Shown piece after piece: positions 45,428 through 54,538 of a DNA stretch of 64,000 bases (the stretch's first letter is position 1; the number at the start of each line of letters is the position of its first letter). The position numbers and the translations under genes are program-made. Below the pieces are notes generated by a model that searched no databases, was not told where the DNA came from, and saw only the letters and a program-made list of their open reading frames with translations. The stretch lies in contig NZ_JAHLPN010000015.1 of assembly GCF_018917935.1 (NCBI RefSeq), forward strand, positions 1 through 64,000, written 5' to 3'. This DNA comes from Kineothrix sp. MSJ-39 (GTDB taxonomy: Bacteria > Bacillota > Clostridia > Lachnospirales > Lachnospiraceae).

Positions 45428-47485
45428 CTATACAGATTCCGGCTGTTCCATCATGACACGATATGTTTCCCGGAGACTGTCCATATCAGGCAGCCCTTCC
45501 ATCTGCTTCAATGTATCTTCCGCTGTCTGCAACGCACTTTCATATTCCTGTTCTACAGTCAGCGCACTTTCATAATATGCTTCATGCTCCGTAATAAAGC
45601 GGACAAATTCTTCCTTTGTCATCTGCATTCTTCTGCAAAGCAAATAGAGATGAAGCGCTTCTTTTCTGCCAAGCCGGTAGCTTTCCATAAATTGCGCTTC
45701 CGCAAGCCCGTATTCAAAAAGCTGTGCCATACATTTTCCGATCTGTTCAAGCAATACCGCCTTGTTTTCCTGCTCCGTCTCTTCCCGCAAAAGTTCCCGG
45801 TACAGCGTGATCGCCTGCATATATGCCTTTTGTGAGTACAGACCGTCTGCCTGCTTCTGCTTTCTCTTAAGCGGTGTCAATGTCTCGTTTTTCGTCAGTG
45901 TTTCCATCAGCTCCGTCATTTTATCAGCAGAAACATAGGCCGCTTCTTCCAATACCATCCGGCAGAAGGTATGCAGACTCCCCTGAAAATGCAACAGCTG
46001 TCTTAAGCTTCCTGCCAGATCAAAAAGTTCCATCTGTTCCACTGCATCTGCCAGATCTTCCCGCATAAACCCCTGATCCAGCATGTCCGCATGTACCGTA
46101 ATATAATAACACAACTCTTCCATAGAAAAAATATCTGTATGCATGGCGATCTGATATGGCTTTTGCAGCCTCTGTCCTATGCAGACATAACATGCATTTT
46201 CCTTCTCATCAGCATCGGGCAGCTCTGCCAGACGGATTGCTTTTGTAAACGGTTCCCTGACAGGTGCAAAGAAACTGCCAAATCCATGATCCAGCACCGT
46301 AAGCTCCAAGGTTTCCTTATCCTGCATGGAAAAAGCAAGCTCCAGAAGGCAGCTTCGATATGATCTTTTGAGTCCGTCCAAACCGATCACGATCTCTTTT
46401 TTCCCTCCACGGATCGGTACAACCTGCAGCCGGATCTCATCTGTATCTTCTATATAAAAAGCGAGACTGCCTGCCGCCTCATACCAGTTTGTCCCCGCAT
46501 CCAAAAGCGGGCAGTAGATCTCCTCCGTTTTGTCATACAGCCTGATCCCTACATTATACTGCAGCATATCCTTGCCCAGATACAGGAAATCTTCCGATGC
46601 TTCTCCTTTCCAGATCCGTTCCGCTGCTGCAAAACAGGCACCCTTTCCAAACAGGTTGTCTCCCGCAAACACCTTACGGTTTCTGCAGATCACCTTGAGC
46701 GTTTCCTGATACCAGTCTCCGTGAAATCCATCGCCGATCAGATACAGACTTGTTACGATCCTGCCCGCCGTATAGTCCTGCATATATTCCGCCAGTTCCT
46801 GATCCAGTTTTGCAAGTTCTCTGTCATGCTCCATGATGGATGCATAATGTTTCTTTTTATAAAGATCCGTTTCTGTCGTCTCTATACTCACGACAACAGG
46901 TCTTGTTTTATGGTTCATTTCCACACGGTATGTCACGAGCTGCTCCGAAGTCAGATCCAGAACCTGTGTCTCGTATCCCATAAGCCTTCTGGGCTGATGC
47001 ACCAGATAAGAAAAGATACTTTCCTCATGGCTTTGGAAGGAAATATCCTCTACCGGCAGATTTTTTACGATTTCCTGCAATTTACCATAATGTACCCCCG
47101 GATCGATCCGTCCGGTCAGTACAAGTGCCCGAACCGTTATCTCCTCTCCAAGCTGTTCCCCGACTTTTCTGACAAACGCTGTATATGTGTGCTCCAAAAA
47201 AAGGCTGCAAAGATCTGTCAGCTGATATTCACTGTCGGAAAGCCTGATCGTATCCTCATGAAGCATCCGGGAAAAAAGATGCTCTGCAAGCGCCCCTTCT
47301 CCAGCCAATGCACGTTTTACCGCTTCCGTTCCTTCGTACCACTGGTTCACGCCTTCCCGTCTGCAAAGTGCTGTCTCAACCTGTGTGACACCGGGGAAAT
47401 CAGGCATGACCGGTTCTTTTCCCTCCTCCGCATAGGAAAACTGCACATAATATTCATTGATATCACAGCCTATTACAAGTTCCAT
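45428..47485 (-). CDS. DUF5716-like protein with degenerate Hsp70/actin-type fold
   Basis: This 685-residue protein starts V-I-G-C-D-I-N-E-Y-Y-V, like the phosphate-1 loop of the Hsp70/actin fold. A later L-Y-L-I-G-D-G-F-H-G-D-W block resembles the adenosine/phosphate-2 motif, where Hsp70s have a G-G-x-S-R type segment. Residues ~350-450 (I-R-L-Y-D-K-T...L-L-D-A-G-T-N-W-Y) resemble an Hsp70 substrate-binding lobe. The C-terminal ~250 residues are helical and TPR-like. Several nucleotide-contact residues look altered, so ATPase activity is doubtful. I believe related Lachnospiraceae proteins carry the label DUF5716. The function is unknown. Confidence 0.65.
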   Translation of the reverse strand: MELVIGCDINEYYVQFSYAEEGKEPVMPDFPGVTQVETALCRREGVNQWYEGTEAVKRALAGEGALAEHLFSRMLHEDTIRLSDSEYQLTDLCSLFLEHTYTAFVRKVGEQLGEEITVRALVLTGRIDPGVHYGKLQEIVKNLPVEDISFQSHEESIFSYLVHQPRRLMGYETQVLDLTSEQLVTYRVEMNHKTRPVVVSIETTETDLYKKKHYASIMEHDRELAKLDQELAEYMQDYTAGRIVTSLYLIGDGFHGDWYQETLKVICRNRKVFAGDNLFGKGACFAAAERIWKGEASEDFLYLGKDMLQYNVGIRLYDKTEEIYCPLLDAGTNWYEAAGSLAFYIEDTDEIRLQVVPIRGGKKEIVIGLDGLKRSYRSCLLELAFSMQDKETLELTVLDHGFGSFFAPVREPFTKAIRLAELPDADEKENACYVCIGQRLQKPYQIAMHTDIFSMEELCYYITVHADMLDQGFMREDLADAVEQMELFDLAGSLRQLLHFQGSLHTFCRMVLEEAAYVSADKMTELMETLTKNETLTPLKRKQKQADGLYSQKAYMQAITLYRELLREETEQENKAVLLEQIGKCMAQLFEYGLAEAQFMESYRLGRKEALHLYLLCRRMQMTKEEFVRFITEHEAYYESALTVEQEYESALQTAEDTLKQMEGLPDMDSLRETYRVMMEQPESV

Positions 47486-47501
47486 TTTGTTCCTTCTCTT
47501 T

Positions 47502-50500
47502 CTATCTGAATAGCTGCCCTGCTACAAGATCCTGTCTGATGTACTCCCGTTCAAAATCATTTTTTGTCCGTTCATCTCCCATGGAAGCACTCAGGAACAG
47601 ATCATTTAACAGCTCATATCTGCTCTCTCCCGTTTCCGGTGCTGCTTCATTATTTTCCAGGCAACCACTCTCCGTCAGCTGCCAGGTGCTGTCTTTTTCT
47701 TCTGTCACATAATACTGCAGCTTTTCCCCAAAAAACAGGACAAAACGTTTCACATAATAGCCCTCACACACTTCCGAAAGCATTTTGATCTTGTACCGGT
47801 CCCCGCCACCGTCTCCCAGATAGTGCAGGCTTACTTTAGTACCGGGTTCCGTCCGGTATTCCATGCACACCAGATCCGCATACAGATGAAGCTGCGGGAT
47901 AAAACCGGAAAAGCTTCGGAAAAACGGTAAATACCCTCTTCTTTCCATGACCTGCTCTACCAGATCGCGGATCAGTTCTTCCTGTTTTTTTGTATATGTG
48001 GTTTCTTCCTTTGCCATATACTGCAAATAAGCAATCTTAGAAAGAAGACTGCACTGCTCTTCTGCCAGATACTGCTCCAGCACTGTGAATACTTCTGCCT
48101 GCGCCGGATGCTGTTTTACAAAATATTGGTATACTATATAATCCGTATATTGATGGGCAAGCCCGCTGTTTTTGCGATACTTTACATAGTAAGCATATGC
48201 TTCCTTTTGTCCGCCGCCGATTCCCTGTGTAAATATTGCTGCGAGCAGGATCCGTTCGGAAAGCTGCAGCACATCTGTGTCAAACCGGAGGGCGGCCTGC
48301 ATGATCTCCTGCATCTGTCTGCTGCCGCCTTCATAATAACGACAGATATAAGCCAGCATCTCCTGTGTATATTTCCCTTTCCGGAAAGTATAAAGTGCCA
48401 GCGCCAGCCAGCTTGCATCATAACTGTCATCTTTCTGTAAATGCCTTGTGATAAACTTTGCAAGCAGCTTTGGGGACACACCTTCAAATCCATAGGTAAG
48501 AAGTGCCTTTTCTACCTGCTCATCCATTTCACAATACAGCATATATTGCAGGATCTGTGCCCGTTGCTGCAAACTTGAAGTTGCCAGATCGCAGCTTTGC
48601 AAAAATGTCTCCAGTTTTTCCCGATCATCCCGCCTGTAATAAATTTCCATCAGCTTTTCCGCAAGCTGTTTTCGATATGTCGTTTCAATCTCATCCGATG
48701 CGACCAGACGGTTGCAGATCATAACAGTCTGATCCTCGTCATGCCTCTCACCGGCTTCCAGTGATTCTGCATATAACATCAATGGTGCGGCAGACACTTC
48801 TGCCTCCTGGCGCATAAAGATACGTTCCGCATTCATCAGCTTTTTATCTTCGTACAGACTGCTGTCCTGATAACGGTTTCCGTTTTCATCCTCTAAAAAA
48901 ATCTCATAAGCATCCGTATAACAGGATACATAAGCGATCCCCTTTACAAGCGGTATCTGCTCTTCCTGCTTGAGCTTATCCTGTACACGGATCACACGAC
49001 AGACATTCTCTGCTTTTGTGCTGATCCGATGGGTAAATGCCACCTGCAAAAGTGCCTTTTTCGCCGCCTGCAGCTTTTGCGGATCCTGAAATACATACCG
49101 GTAAATAGTTGCCAATGGCTCACTGATATTTCCCTTTTCCAGTTGTTCCCATGCAAAGTTTTCGATCTGCGGCTCATAATGCGGCATCAGATCCTGAAGC
49201 TGTTTCTGATTTTTTAGGATCAGGGCAAAAAGGGCTGCCTTCCGTTCCTCCGGCAGATCACACTGGAACGCAAAATATAAGAGAACATTTTTAGGCGGCA
49301 GCTGACCCGGCTCCGTTGCCATCATATAGTATTCGTATAAAGAAGTGATACGAAGATCCTTCTCCAGTGCACATGCGTACCACTTGCCAAATCCTTTTGT
49401 TTTTCCGCTGCGGATCAGCAAGGTACACATTGCTTTCAGTGTATCTTCTCTCTCGTACAGCCGGTAGCTTTTGGCCAACAGACAGTAAAGCGGTCTGTCC
49501 ATTTCTTTTCTGCGCATTGCCAGATACGCTGTCCTTTCTGCAAGTGACTCCGTATAAACACCGTATTTGATCGCAAACCAAAGAATATGTATTTCAAAAG
49601 ATTCCAGTTTCATCAGGCAGGAAGGACTTTTCTCCACCAGTGAAAACGCAGTCTGCAAAAGCACCGGGCTGTCCGCTCCTCTATAAAAATGCGCTTCCAG
49701 TACAGAAAAGACGTCTCTGCTTTCCGCATCCGGCTGGATCCTGCTATACAGACAGGCAGGCAGGTAAGCCTCCGGTCTTTCCTCCTGCAGCATTAAAAGT
49801 TCCTGTCCGGCTTCTTCTGCAGTATCTTCCTCCTGACAGATCTGGCCGCGCAAATATAAATATGCCGCATAAGGCACTGCATCGATCTCCCCGCGCAGAT
49901 AGCTTTGCGCCACATGGTTCAATACCCATTTTGCTTCGTTTTCTCTTTGCTGCAGCCATAAGATCAGCACCTGATACAGGCGGTTTTCGAGACTCCTGCC
50001 ATAACCGCTGTTCAGCTTTTCTGCAAGTTTCTCCGCCTCTTTCAGGGTATCCGTTCTGTTTTGCGGCTGCATCCGATATGCCAGATACAGACGCATGAGC
50101 CTTGCAAGCAGTTTCCTGCGTTGTCTGTCCGCGGTCTGCTTCTCATTCTCCTGCTGCTTCTGCTTTGGAATCATGATATGTACCGTCACACTGCCACTGT
50201 CACTTGTAAAGGTAATACTGCCATAATTATCCCCTTCGATAAAATACTCCGGTAAAATCGTGAAAGGAAATGCACAGATATCTTTCTCAAAATCTTCTTC
50301 CGTTAAATGCACCTTTTCCGGGTGGATAAATTTCCCCTTGGCTGTTACGGTAATATCCGTATAGCCCCAGCCTTTCCGGTGCAGCTCAATCTGCTCCTCT
50401 CCCTGTGCATTTCTGCCAAACAAAAGGTTGTCCTCGGCTACCTCATACACCATGGCACTTTTTTTATGGATTCCGATCAGGAATTCATCTACATTGTGAG

Positions 50501-51029
50501 CATTGCCCGGATATACGGATAATCCTCTGTACAAGTTGTAATACTGCCTGTCATGTCCCACAAAGAGACGCTGAAACTCTTCTGTATAAAAAAGGCGGAC
50601 CGCCTGCGCGAAGTCAACTCTGGCAAGATTGGCAAAATGAAACAAATTCCGCATTTCCCCCAGCTCATCCGTCATCATCACAGGCTTTACCGTGATCTGA
50701 TACGGTACCCTGTATTCACCGAAATTTGAAAGAATACTGAATTCGCCGCGGATCTCATCGCCTGCATTCAGTCCTGTCGTATCGATGCAATACGGTAACT
50801 TTCCCTCTCTGCCTACAAAGCCCTGATCCAGGCACTGGACTCTGTAATGGCTTGAATAAAATACACAGGAAATTTCTTTCCCTTTCCGGGAACTGATCTG
50901 TATATGATCTTCCTGTTTTTCATTTTCTCCTACCGCGCCTGTCAATCTGTTTGGCGTAAACAGCAGAAGATCATCTTCCCATGCAAAGCCTGTCTTTTCC
51001 AGATTCAGATATTTTTCGATTCTGTTCAC
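47502..51029 (-). CDS. DUF5717-like large protein with helical repeats
   Basis: This 1175-residue protein probably starts at GTG, preceded by AGGAAGG. Residues 1-290 are beta-rich and look like two or three Ig-like modules (G-E-F-S-I-L-S-N-F-G-E-Y; I-T-V-T-A-K-G-K-F). Residues ~300-1000 are a long series of helix pairs of TPR/SEL1 character (e.g. Y-L-R-G-Q-I-C-Q, A-Y-L-A-M-R-R-K-E). The C-terminal ~150 residues are again beta-rich. There is no signal peptide and no transmembrane helix. It is first of a three-gene operon with an Hsp70-like and a coiled-coil membrane protein. I believe relatives are labelled DUF5717. The function is unknown; a scaffold role is inference. Confidence 0.68.
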   Translation of the reverse strand: MNRIEKYLNLEKTGFAWEDDLLLFTPNRLTGAVGENEKQEDHIQISSRKGKEISCVFYSSHYRVQCLDQGFVGREGKLPYCIDTTGLNAGDEIRGEFSILSNFGEYRVPYQITVKPVMMTDELGEMRNLFHFANLARVDFAQAVRLFYTEEFQRLFVGHDRQYYNLYRGLSVYPGNAHNVDEFLIGIHKKSAMVYEVAEDNLLFGRNAQGEEQIELHRKGWGYTDITVTAKGKFIHPEKVHLTEEDFEKDICAFPFTILPEYFIEGDNYGSITFTSDSGSVTVHIMIPKQKQQENEKQTADRQRRKLLARLMRLYLAYRMQPQNRTDTLKEAEKLAEKLNSGYGRSLENRLYQVLILWLQQRENEAKWVLNHVAQSYLRGEIDAVPYAAYLYLRGQICQEEDTAEEAGQELLMLQEERPEAYLPACLYSRIQPDAESRDVFSVLEAHFYRGADSPVLLQTAFSLVEKSPSCLMKLESFEIHILWFAIKYGVYTESLAERTAYLAMRRKEMDRPLYCLLAKSYRLYEREDTLKAMCTLLIRSGKTKGFGKWYACALEKDLRITSLYEYYMMATEPGQLPPKNVLLYFAFQCDLPEERKAALFALILKNQKQLQDLMPHYEPQIENFAWEQLEKGNISEPLATIYRYVFQDPQKLQAAKKALLQVAFTHRISTKAENVCRVIRVQDKLKQEEQIPLVKGIAYVSCYTDAYEIFLEDENGNRYQDSSLYEDKKLMNAERIFMRQEAEVSAAPLMLYAESLEAGERHDEDQTVMICNRLVASDEIETTYRKQLAEKLMEIYYRRDDREKLETFLQSCDLATSSLQQRAQILQYMLYCEMDEQVEKALLTYGFEGVSPKLLAKFITRHLQKDDSYDASWLALALYTFRKGKYTQEMLAYICRYYEGGSRQMQEIMQAALRFDTDVLQLSERILLAAIFTQGIGGGQKEAYAYYVKYRKNSGLAHQYTDYIVYQYFVKQHPAQAEVFTVLEQYLAEEQCSLLSKIAYLQYMAKEETTYTKKQEELIRDLVEQVMERRGYLPFFRSFSGFIPQLHLYADLVCMEYRTEPGTKVSLHYLGDGGGDRYKIKMLSEVCEGYYVKRFVLFFGEKLQYYVTEEKDSTWQLTESGCLENNEAAPETGESRYELLNDLFLSASMGDERTKNDFEREYIRQDLVAGQLFR

Positions 51030-51098
51030 AGAAGCCCTTCCTTTCGATCGTGTTGTATTTCAGGCTCATTATACCATATAATAACCGCAAAAAACAGC

Positions 51099-51131
51099 GT
51101 CAAATGCACGCACTTATGCGGTGCATTTGAC
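51099..51131 (-). terminator. Terminator after SpoIID-like gene
   Basis: GTCAAATGCA (51099-51108) pairs with TGCATTTGAC (51122-51131), extended by GC pairs. A six-T run lies shortly downstream on the minus strand. Confidence 0.7.
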
Positions 51132-51166
51132 AACTGCCGATCAGAGCGCATCCGCATCCGTATCTG

Positions 51167-52402
51167 TCAGACCGGTTCCGCGATCCGCGTCACGCCCACA
51201 TAGATATTCGATATTTCATACCAGGTGGCATAATCCGTCACACCTGTCTTTGGCAGATCAAAAATGTTCTGGAAAGTACGGACCGCTTCCACCGTTTTGG
51301 GTCCATAGATACCATCTACATCGATCTTGGGAATCGCCGGATAGTTCTGAGCGATCCGGTTCAGCTGCCGCTGCAGCTGTCTTACCTTTTCCCCGGAAGA
51401 ACCGATCGTCAGATCATATCCCGGCCAGGAATACGGGACACCGGCAATCGTTTCGGATGTATTGATATACATATCTTCCCCATAATAATAGCGGATGATC
51501 TCAATGGCAGAATAACCTTCGTCGCCCAGATACTTACTGCCCCATTGCTTCAGTCCGTTACAGGTTGTGCGTTTTCCGTCACAATAGGAAGTAAAAATCG
51601 GTTGTTTTACGCCCGGTCTGGATAAGTAATTTGCAAAAACAGAGTCCACGATCCTGTCTACGTTTTCGTATATATTTCTTCCATAAACCCATTTCTGGTC
51701 AAATGCAGTTGAGCTTGTGATCGTAAAATCGTACCCTTTGTTTCTGTACCACTCTGTAAAAACCCTGTTTAAGGTAAACGACAGGATACAGAGCGTATTG
51801 GCGTAAATCGTCGCCTCCGGCCATGTCGCATAAATCTCGGAAGACACCACATTTTTAATGTAATCTTTATACTTCACATAATAGTTTGTTGCGCGGCTGT
51901 CCGTCGGTGGTCCGTCATGTACCACAACGTATTCCGGGATCACAACTTTGGATAATACGATCTCTCCTGTTTCCGCCATCGGTTTGATCTCTTCCTCCGG
52001 GATCTTGGGCGGATATTCTCCATATAATGTATGATCCGGGATCACGATATCTTCTGTCTGCTGCATCTCTTCCGTCGGTTCCATTCTCACCTGCTGCAGT
52101 GCAGTTGCATCTGCCAGAAGTTCACTGCCTTCTATCGTTACCGGCTGATAACCGGGTGCTGTGATCTGCAGATTCAGTTCTGCATAAGGGCGGTTTGTCT
52201 GCTCTGCATCCAGACTCCATTCCAGCGGCGGTGCAGGCAGAGAAACGGCTTCTGTCCGTCCGCTGTTGTCCGTTGTAATTTCCTCTACCACACTGTCCTC
52301 ACCTGTATAAGAGATACTGATCCTTGCATTTTCAACCGGCAAAAGTCCGATCGTGCTTGTTACCTGCAGTGACAGATTACCTCTGTCTATCATATCCTGC
52401 AT
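51167..52402 (-). CDS. SpoIID-like / peptidoglycan-binding domain protein
   Basis: The protein has about 411 residues from the Met after AAGGAAGG; another Met is eight codons earlier. The N-terminal ~100 residues are a carboxypeptidase-regulatory-like beta sandwich. Residues ~185-330 resemble a SpoIID/LytB or SleC-like catalytic fold: Y-I-K-N-V-V-S-S-E-I-Y-A-T-W-P-E-A, and Y-C-D-G-K-R-T. Residues ~335-410 are a PG_binding_1 domain (I-G-S-S-G-E-K-V-R-Q-L-Q-R-Q-L; V-D-G-I-Y-G-P-K-T). No signal peptide is present. The layout recalls cortex-lytic SleC, so spore wall or germination is one option. The exact enzymatic activity is unproven. Confidence 0.75.
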   Translation of the reverse strand: MQDMIDRGNLSLQVTSTIGLLPVENARISISYTGEDSVVEEITTDNSGRTEAVSLPAPPLEWSLDAEQTNRPYAELNLQITAPGYQPVTIEGSELLADATALQQVRMEPTEEMQQTEDIVIPDHTLYGEYPPKIPEEEIKPMAETGEIVLSKVVIPEYVVVHDGPPTDSRATNYYVKYKDYIKNVVSSEIYATWPEATIYANTLCILSFTLNRVFTEWYRNKGYDFTITSSTAFDQKWVYGRNIYENVDRIVDSVFANYLSRPGVKQPIFTSYCDGKRTTCNGLKQWGSKYLGDEGYSAIEIIRYYYGEDMYINTSETIAGVPYSWPGYDLTIGSSGEKVRQLQRQLNRIAQNYPAIPKIDVDGIYGPKTVEAVRTFQNIFDLPKTGVTDYATWYEISNIYVGVTRIAEPV

Positions 52403-52426
52403 AGGTCCTTCCTTCTTTTCGGGCAT

Positions 52427-52470
52427 AAAAAAGCCTCTGCATTTTTTCTTATTTTATGCAAAGGCTTTCT
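52427..52470 (-). terminator. Terminator of GntR-ABC operon
   Basis: A GCCTCTGCAT arm (52433-52442) pairs with ATGCAAAGGC (52456-52465) with one mismatch, flanked by A and T runs. It separates the ABC-2 permease gene from the SpoIID-like gene. Confidence 0.75.
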
Positions 52471-52481
52471 TATCTGCTACA

Positions 52482-53291
52482 TTATTCCAAATTCAACTGA
52501 TTCTTCATGATATGTGCACTGATAAAGTAGAACGCTATCGTTGCGGCTGCTTCCACCAAAAGAACCACAAGCAGGAGTGTCAGTATCGTCTGCATCATCT
52601 TTTCATAGGAATAAGTGTCTATGGAAATAAAATTCACAAAAACCATTGAATAGGAAGATACCATCTGCAGAAGCATATAAAGTCCGATATAAATACCGAT
52701 CGCCCCAAGCAGCCTCTGCTTCTTGAAAAGTTGTCCTATACTAATTGCCGCGTATCCCATAAAAACGTTCATAAACATAGATACGATTGCGATCAGTACA
52801 AAAAGGATGATAACCACTGCAACACTCGGAGTCCGCGGGATTTCTGACAATCCCTCAAACATATCACTCCAAAAGTTCTTCTTATCTGCGGGATCAAGCA
52901 TGCTGAAGAAGAAGCTGAAGATGGAAATTACCATGACCAGTCCGCCGATCAGCTGCCAGATCAGTGCAACAAATGTTTTTGACCAGATCAGTTCATGCTG
53001 TGTAACCGGAAGCGTATGCATCAGATAACCCTGATCCGTATAAAGATTCTTATAAAATCTGTTATAAAAGAAAAATACCGTTACCAGACTGAGGGCTGCT
53101 ATCGATGCTATGTAAGCCATGACATACAAGGTCATTGTCAGTCGTATTACTGCATTTTCAGATGCAAAACTCCATGTATCACTCTGCATAACAACTGTTC
53201 CGATCAATGTCAGTCCGATTACGATCAGATTCATAAGCCCGACCAGACGCCAGCAGTCTTTCCATTCATGTACAAATAATTTCTTTAACAT
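52482..53291 (-). CDS. ABC-2 type permease
   Basis: This 269-residue membrane protein has about six helices and an N terminus M-L-K-K-L-F-V-H-E-W-K typical of ABC-2 permeases next to YtrB-like ATPases. Its start overlaps the ATPase stop by seven bases, and GGGAGGTG supports it. It is third in the GntR-ATPase-permease operon. Related operons respond to cell-wall-active compounds; the substrate here is unknown. Confidence 0.85.
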   Translation of the reverse strand: MLKKLFVHEWKDCWRLVGLMNLIVIGLTLIGTVVMQSDTWSFASENAVIRLTMTLYVMAYIASIAALSLVTVFFFYNRFYKNLYTDQGYLMHTLPVTQHELIWSKTFVALIWQLIGGLVMVISIFSFFFSMLDPADKKNFWSDMFEGLSEIPRTPSVAVVIILFVLIAIVSMFMNVFMGYAAISIGQLFKKQRLLGAIGIYIGLYMLLQMVSSYSMVFVNFISIDTYSYEKMMQTILTLLLVVLLVEAAATIAFYFISAHIMKNQLNLE

Positions 53292-53989
53292 GCAAACACC
53301 TCCCTGAAATATGCATCAACCGTTTTTCCCTGTTTTTCTCTGATCTCGTCCACAGAAGCCTGCAGAACAAGCTGACCGTTTTTGATAAAGATCACATCAT
53401 CCAGAATACTCTCAATATCGGAGATCAGATGTGTACTGATGATCAGGGATGCTTCCGGATTATAATTATTCAAAATAGTCTTCATAATGTAATCTCTTGC
53501 TGCAGGGTCTACGCCTGCGATCGGTTCATCCAGAATATACAGATCCGCATCCCTGCTCATCACAAGAATCAGCTGGATCTTTTCCTTGGTACCTTTTGAC
53601 AGCGTTTTTAACCTGTCGCCCGGCTGGATATTTAAAGATTGCAGCATCTCATACGCTCTGTCTGTTTTGAAATCCTCATAGAAATCAGCAAAAAAATCCA
53701 CCAGATCTTCCACTGTTCTCTGCGCCTCCAGATATGTCCGTTCCGGCAGATAAGAAACATGCTTTTTTGTCTCTACGCCCGGCTCTGATCCTCCGATCAG
53801 CACCACACCGTCTGTCGGCTTCAAAAGCCCATTCATCATTTTGATCAGCGTTGTTTTACCACTTCCGTTGGGTCCAAGCAGCCCTACGATATGACCTCTT
53901 TCAATCGTCAGATTCAGATCTGAAACTGCAGGTGTCTTTCCTTTTACATAGCATTTTGTCAGATTCATGCATTGCACTAAAGCGCTCAT
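53285..53989 (-). CDS. ABC transporter ATPase (YtrB-like)
   Basis: This 234-residue protein has Walker A G-P-N-G-S-G-K-T-T, a shortened Q-loop region (Y-L-P-E-R-T), signature L-S-K-G-T-K-E-K, Walker B L-Y-I-L-D-E-P-I-A-G and H-loop S-T-H-L-I. The altered signature (LSKGT) is common in this ABC-2 subfamily. The start codon overlaps the GntR stop by one base (TAATG), so all three genes are translationally coupled. Confidence 0.9.
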   Translation of the reverse strand: MSALVQCMNLTKCYVKGKTPAVSDLNLTIERGHIVGLLGPNGSGKTTLIKMMNGLLKPTDGVVLIGGSEPGVETKKHVSYLPERTYLEAQRTVEDLVDFFADFYEDFKTDRAYEMLQSLNIQPGDRLKTLSKGTKEKIQLILVMSRDADLYILDEPIAGVDPAARDYIMKTILNNYNPEASLIISTHLISDIESILDDVIFIKNGQLVLQASVDEIREKQGKTVDAYFREVFAC

Positions 53990-54366
53990 TACTCTTCCTC
54001 CCTCTTTTGCTCCACATTATTTTTGATCAGCAGAAATGACTGCTCCGGGTCAAAGCCCAGTTCCCTCATGTCCTGCAAAAATGCATCTATCTTTTCCTTT
54101 GCGATCGTTTCTCTCACCATACTGATCCTCTCCTCATCCTCTGTCACCATCCGGCCGCTTGTCCGCATCGTGATGAGCAGACCGCTGTTTTCCAGCTCCG
54201 CAAACGCTTTTTGCATTGTATTGGGATTTACACCGGCTTCCAAAGCAAGCTCTCTCACACTCGGCAGCTTACCGCCCGGCTGATAAAAACCTGATATGAT
54301 CCTGAGTTTGATCTTTTCCACAATTTGTGCATAGATTGGTCTGTCATTATCCAGTTTCCATGCCAT
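53989..54366 (-). CDS. GntR-family repressor (YtrA type)
   Basis: This 125-residue protein has an N-terminal winged HTH (I-Y-A-Q-I-V-E-K-I-K, G-G-K-L-P-S-V-R-E-L-A, V-N-P-N-T-M-Q-K-A-F-A-E-L-E) and a short helical dimerisation tail, as in the YtrA subfamily. YtrA proteins repress their own ABC operon until a cell-wall stress signal appears. A perfect palindrome overlaps the expected start of transcription (54393-54412). It is first gene of the operon; AAGGAG precedes its ATG. Confidence 0.93.
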   Translation of the reverse strand: MAWKLDNDRPIYAQIVEKIKLRIISGFYQPGGKLPSVRELALEAGVNPNTMQKAFAELENSGLLITMRTSGRMVTEDEERISMVRETIAKEKIDAFLQDMRELGFDPEQSFLLIKNNVEQKREEE

Positions 54367-54392
54367 ATTGCATTCTCCTTTCTTTGTCTTAC

Positions 54393-54440
54393 TGTATTAT
54401 TGATATAATACAATCATACAATATTTTTTTGAATTGTCAA
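54393..54440 (-). promoter_or_regulatory. Promoter and operator of GntR-ABC operon
   Basis: Minus-strand TTGACA (54435-54440) and TATGAT (54413-54418) are 16 bases apart. Directly downstream lies TGTATTAT-tgat-ATAATACA (54393-54412), a perfect palindrome with 8-base arms, well placed for self-repression by the YtrA-type protein. Confidence 0.82.
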
Positions 54441-54464
54441 GTGGGTATCAAATATTTTTTTTAC

Positions 54465-54498
54465 AAAAAAGAACCTTTGGCGCAAGTGCCAAAGGTTC
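54465..54498 (-). terminator. Terminator of ilvE
   Basis: GAACCTTTGGC (54471-54481) pairs perfectly with GCCAAAGGTTC (54488-54498). A six-T run follows on the minus strand. It lies about 40 bases after the ilvE stop. Confidence 0.9.
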
Positions 54499-54538
54499 CT
54501 CACTTTTCTTTGTATTTTATTTTCCAAAACAGACAGGT

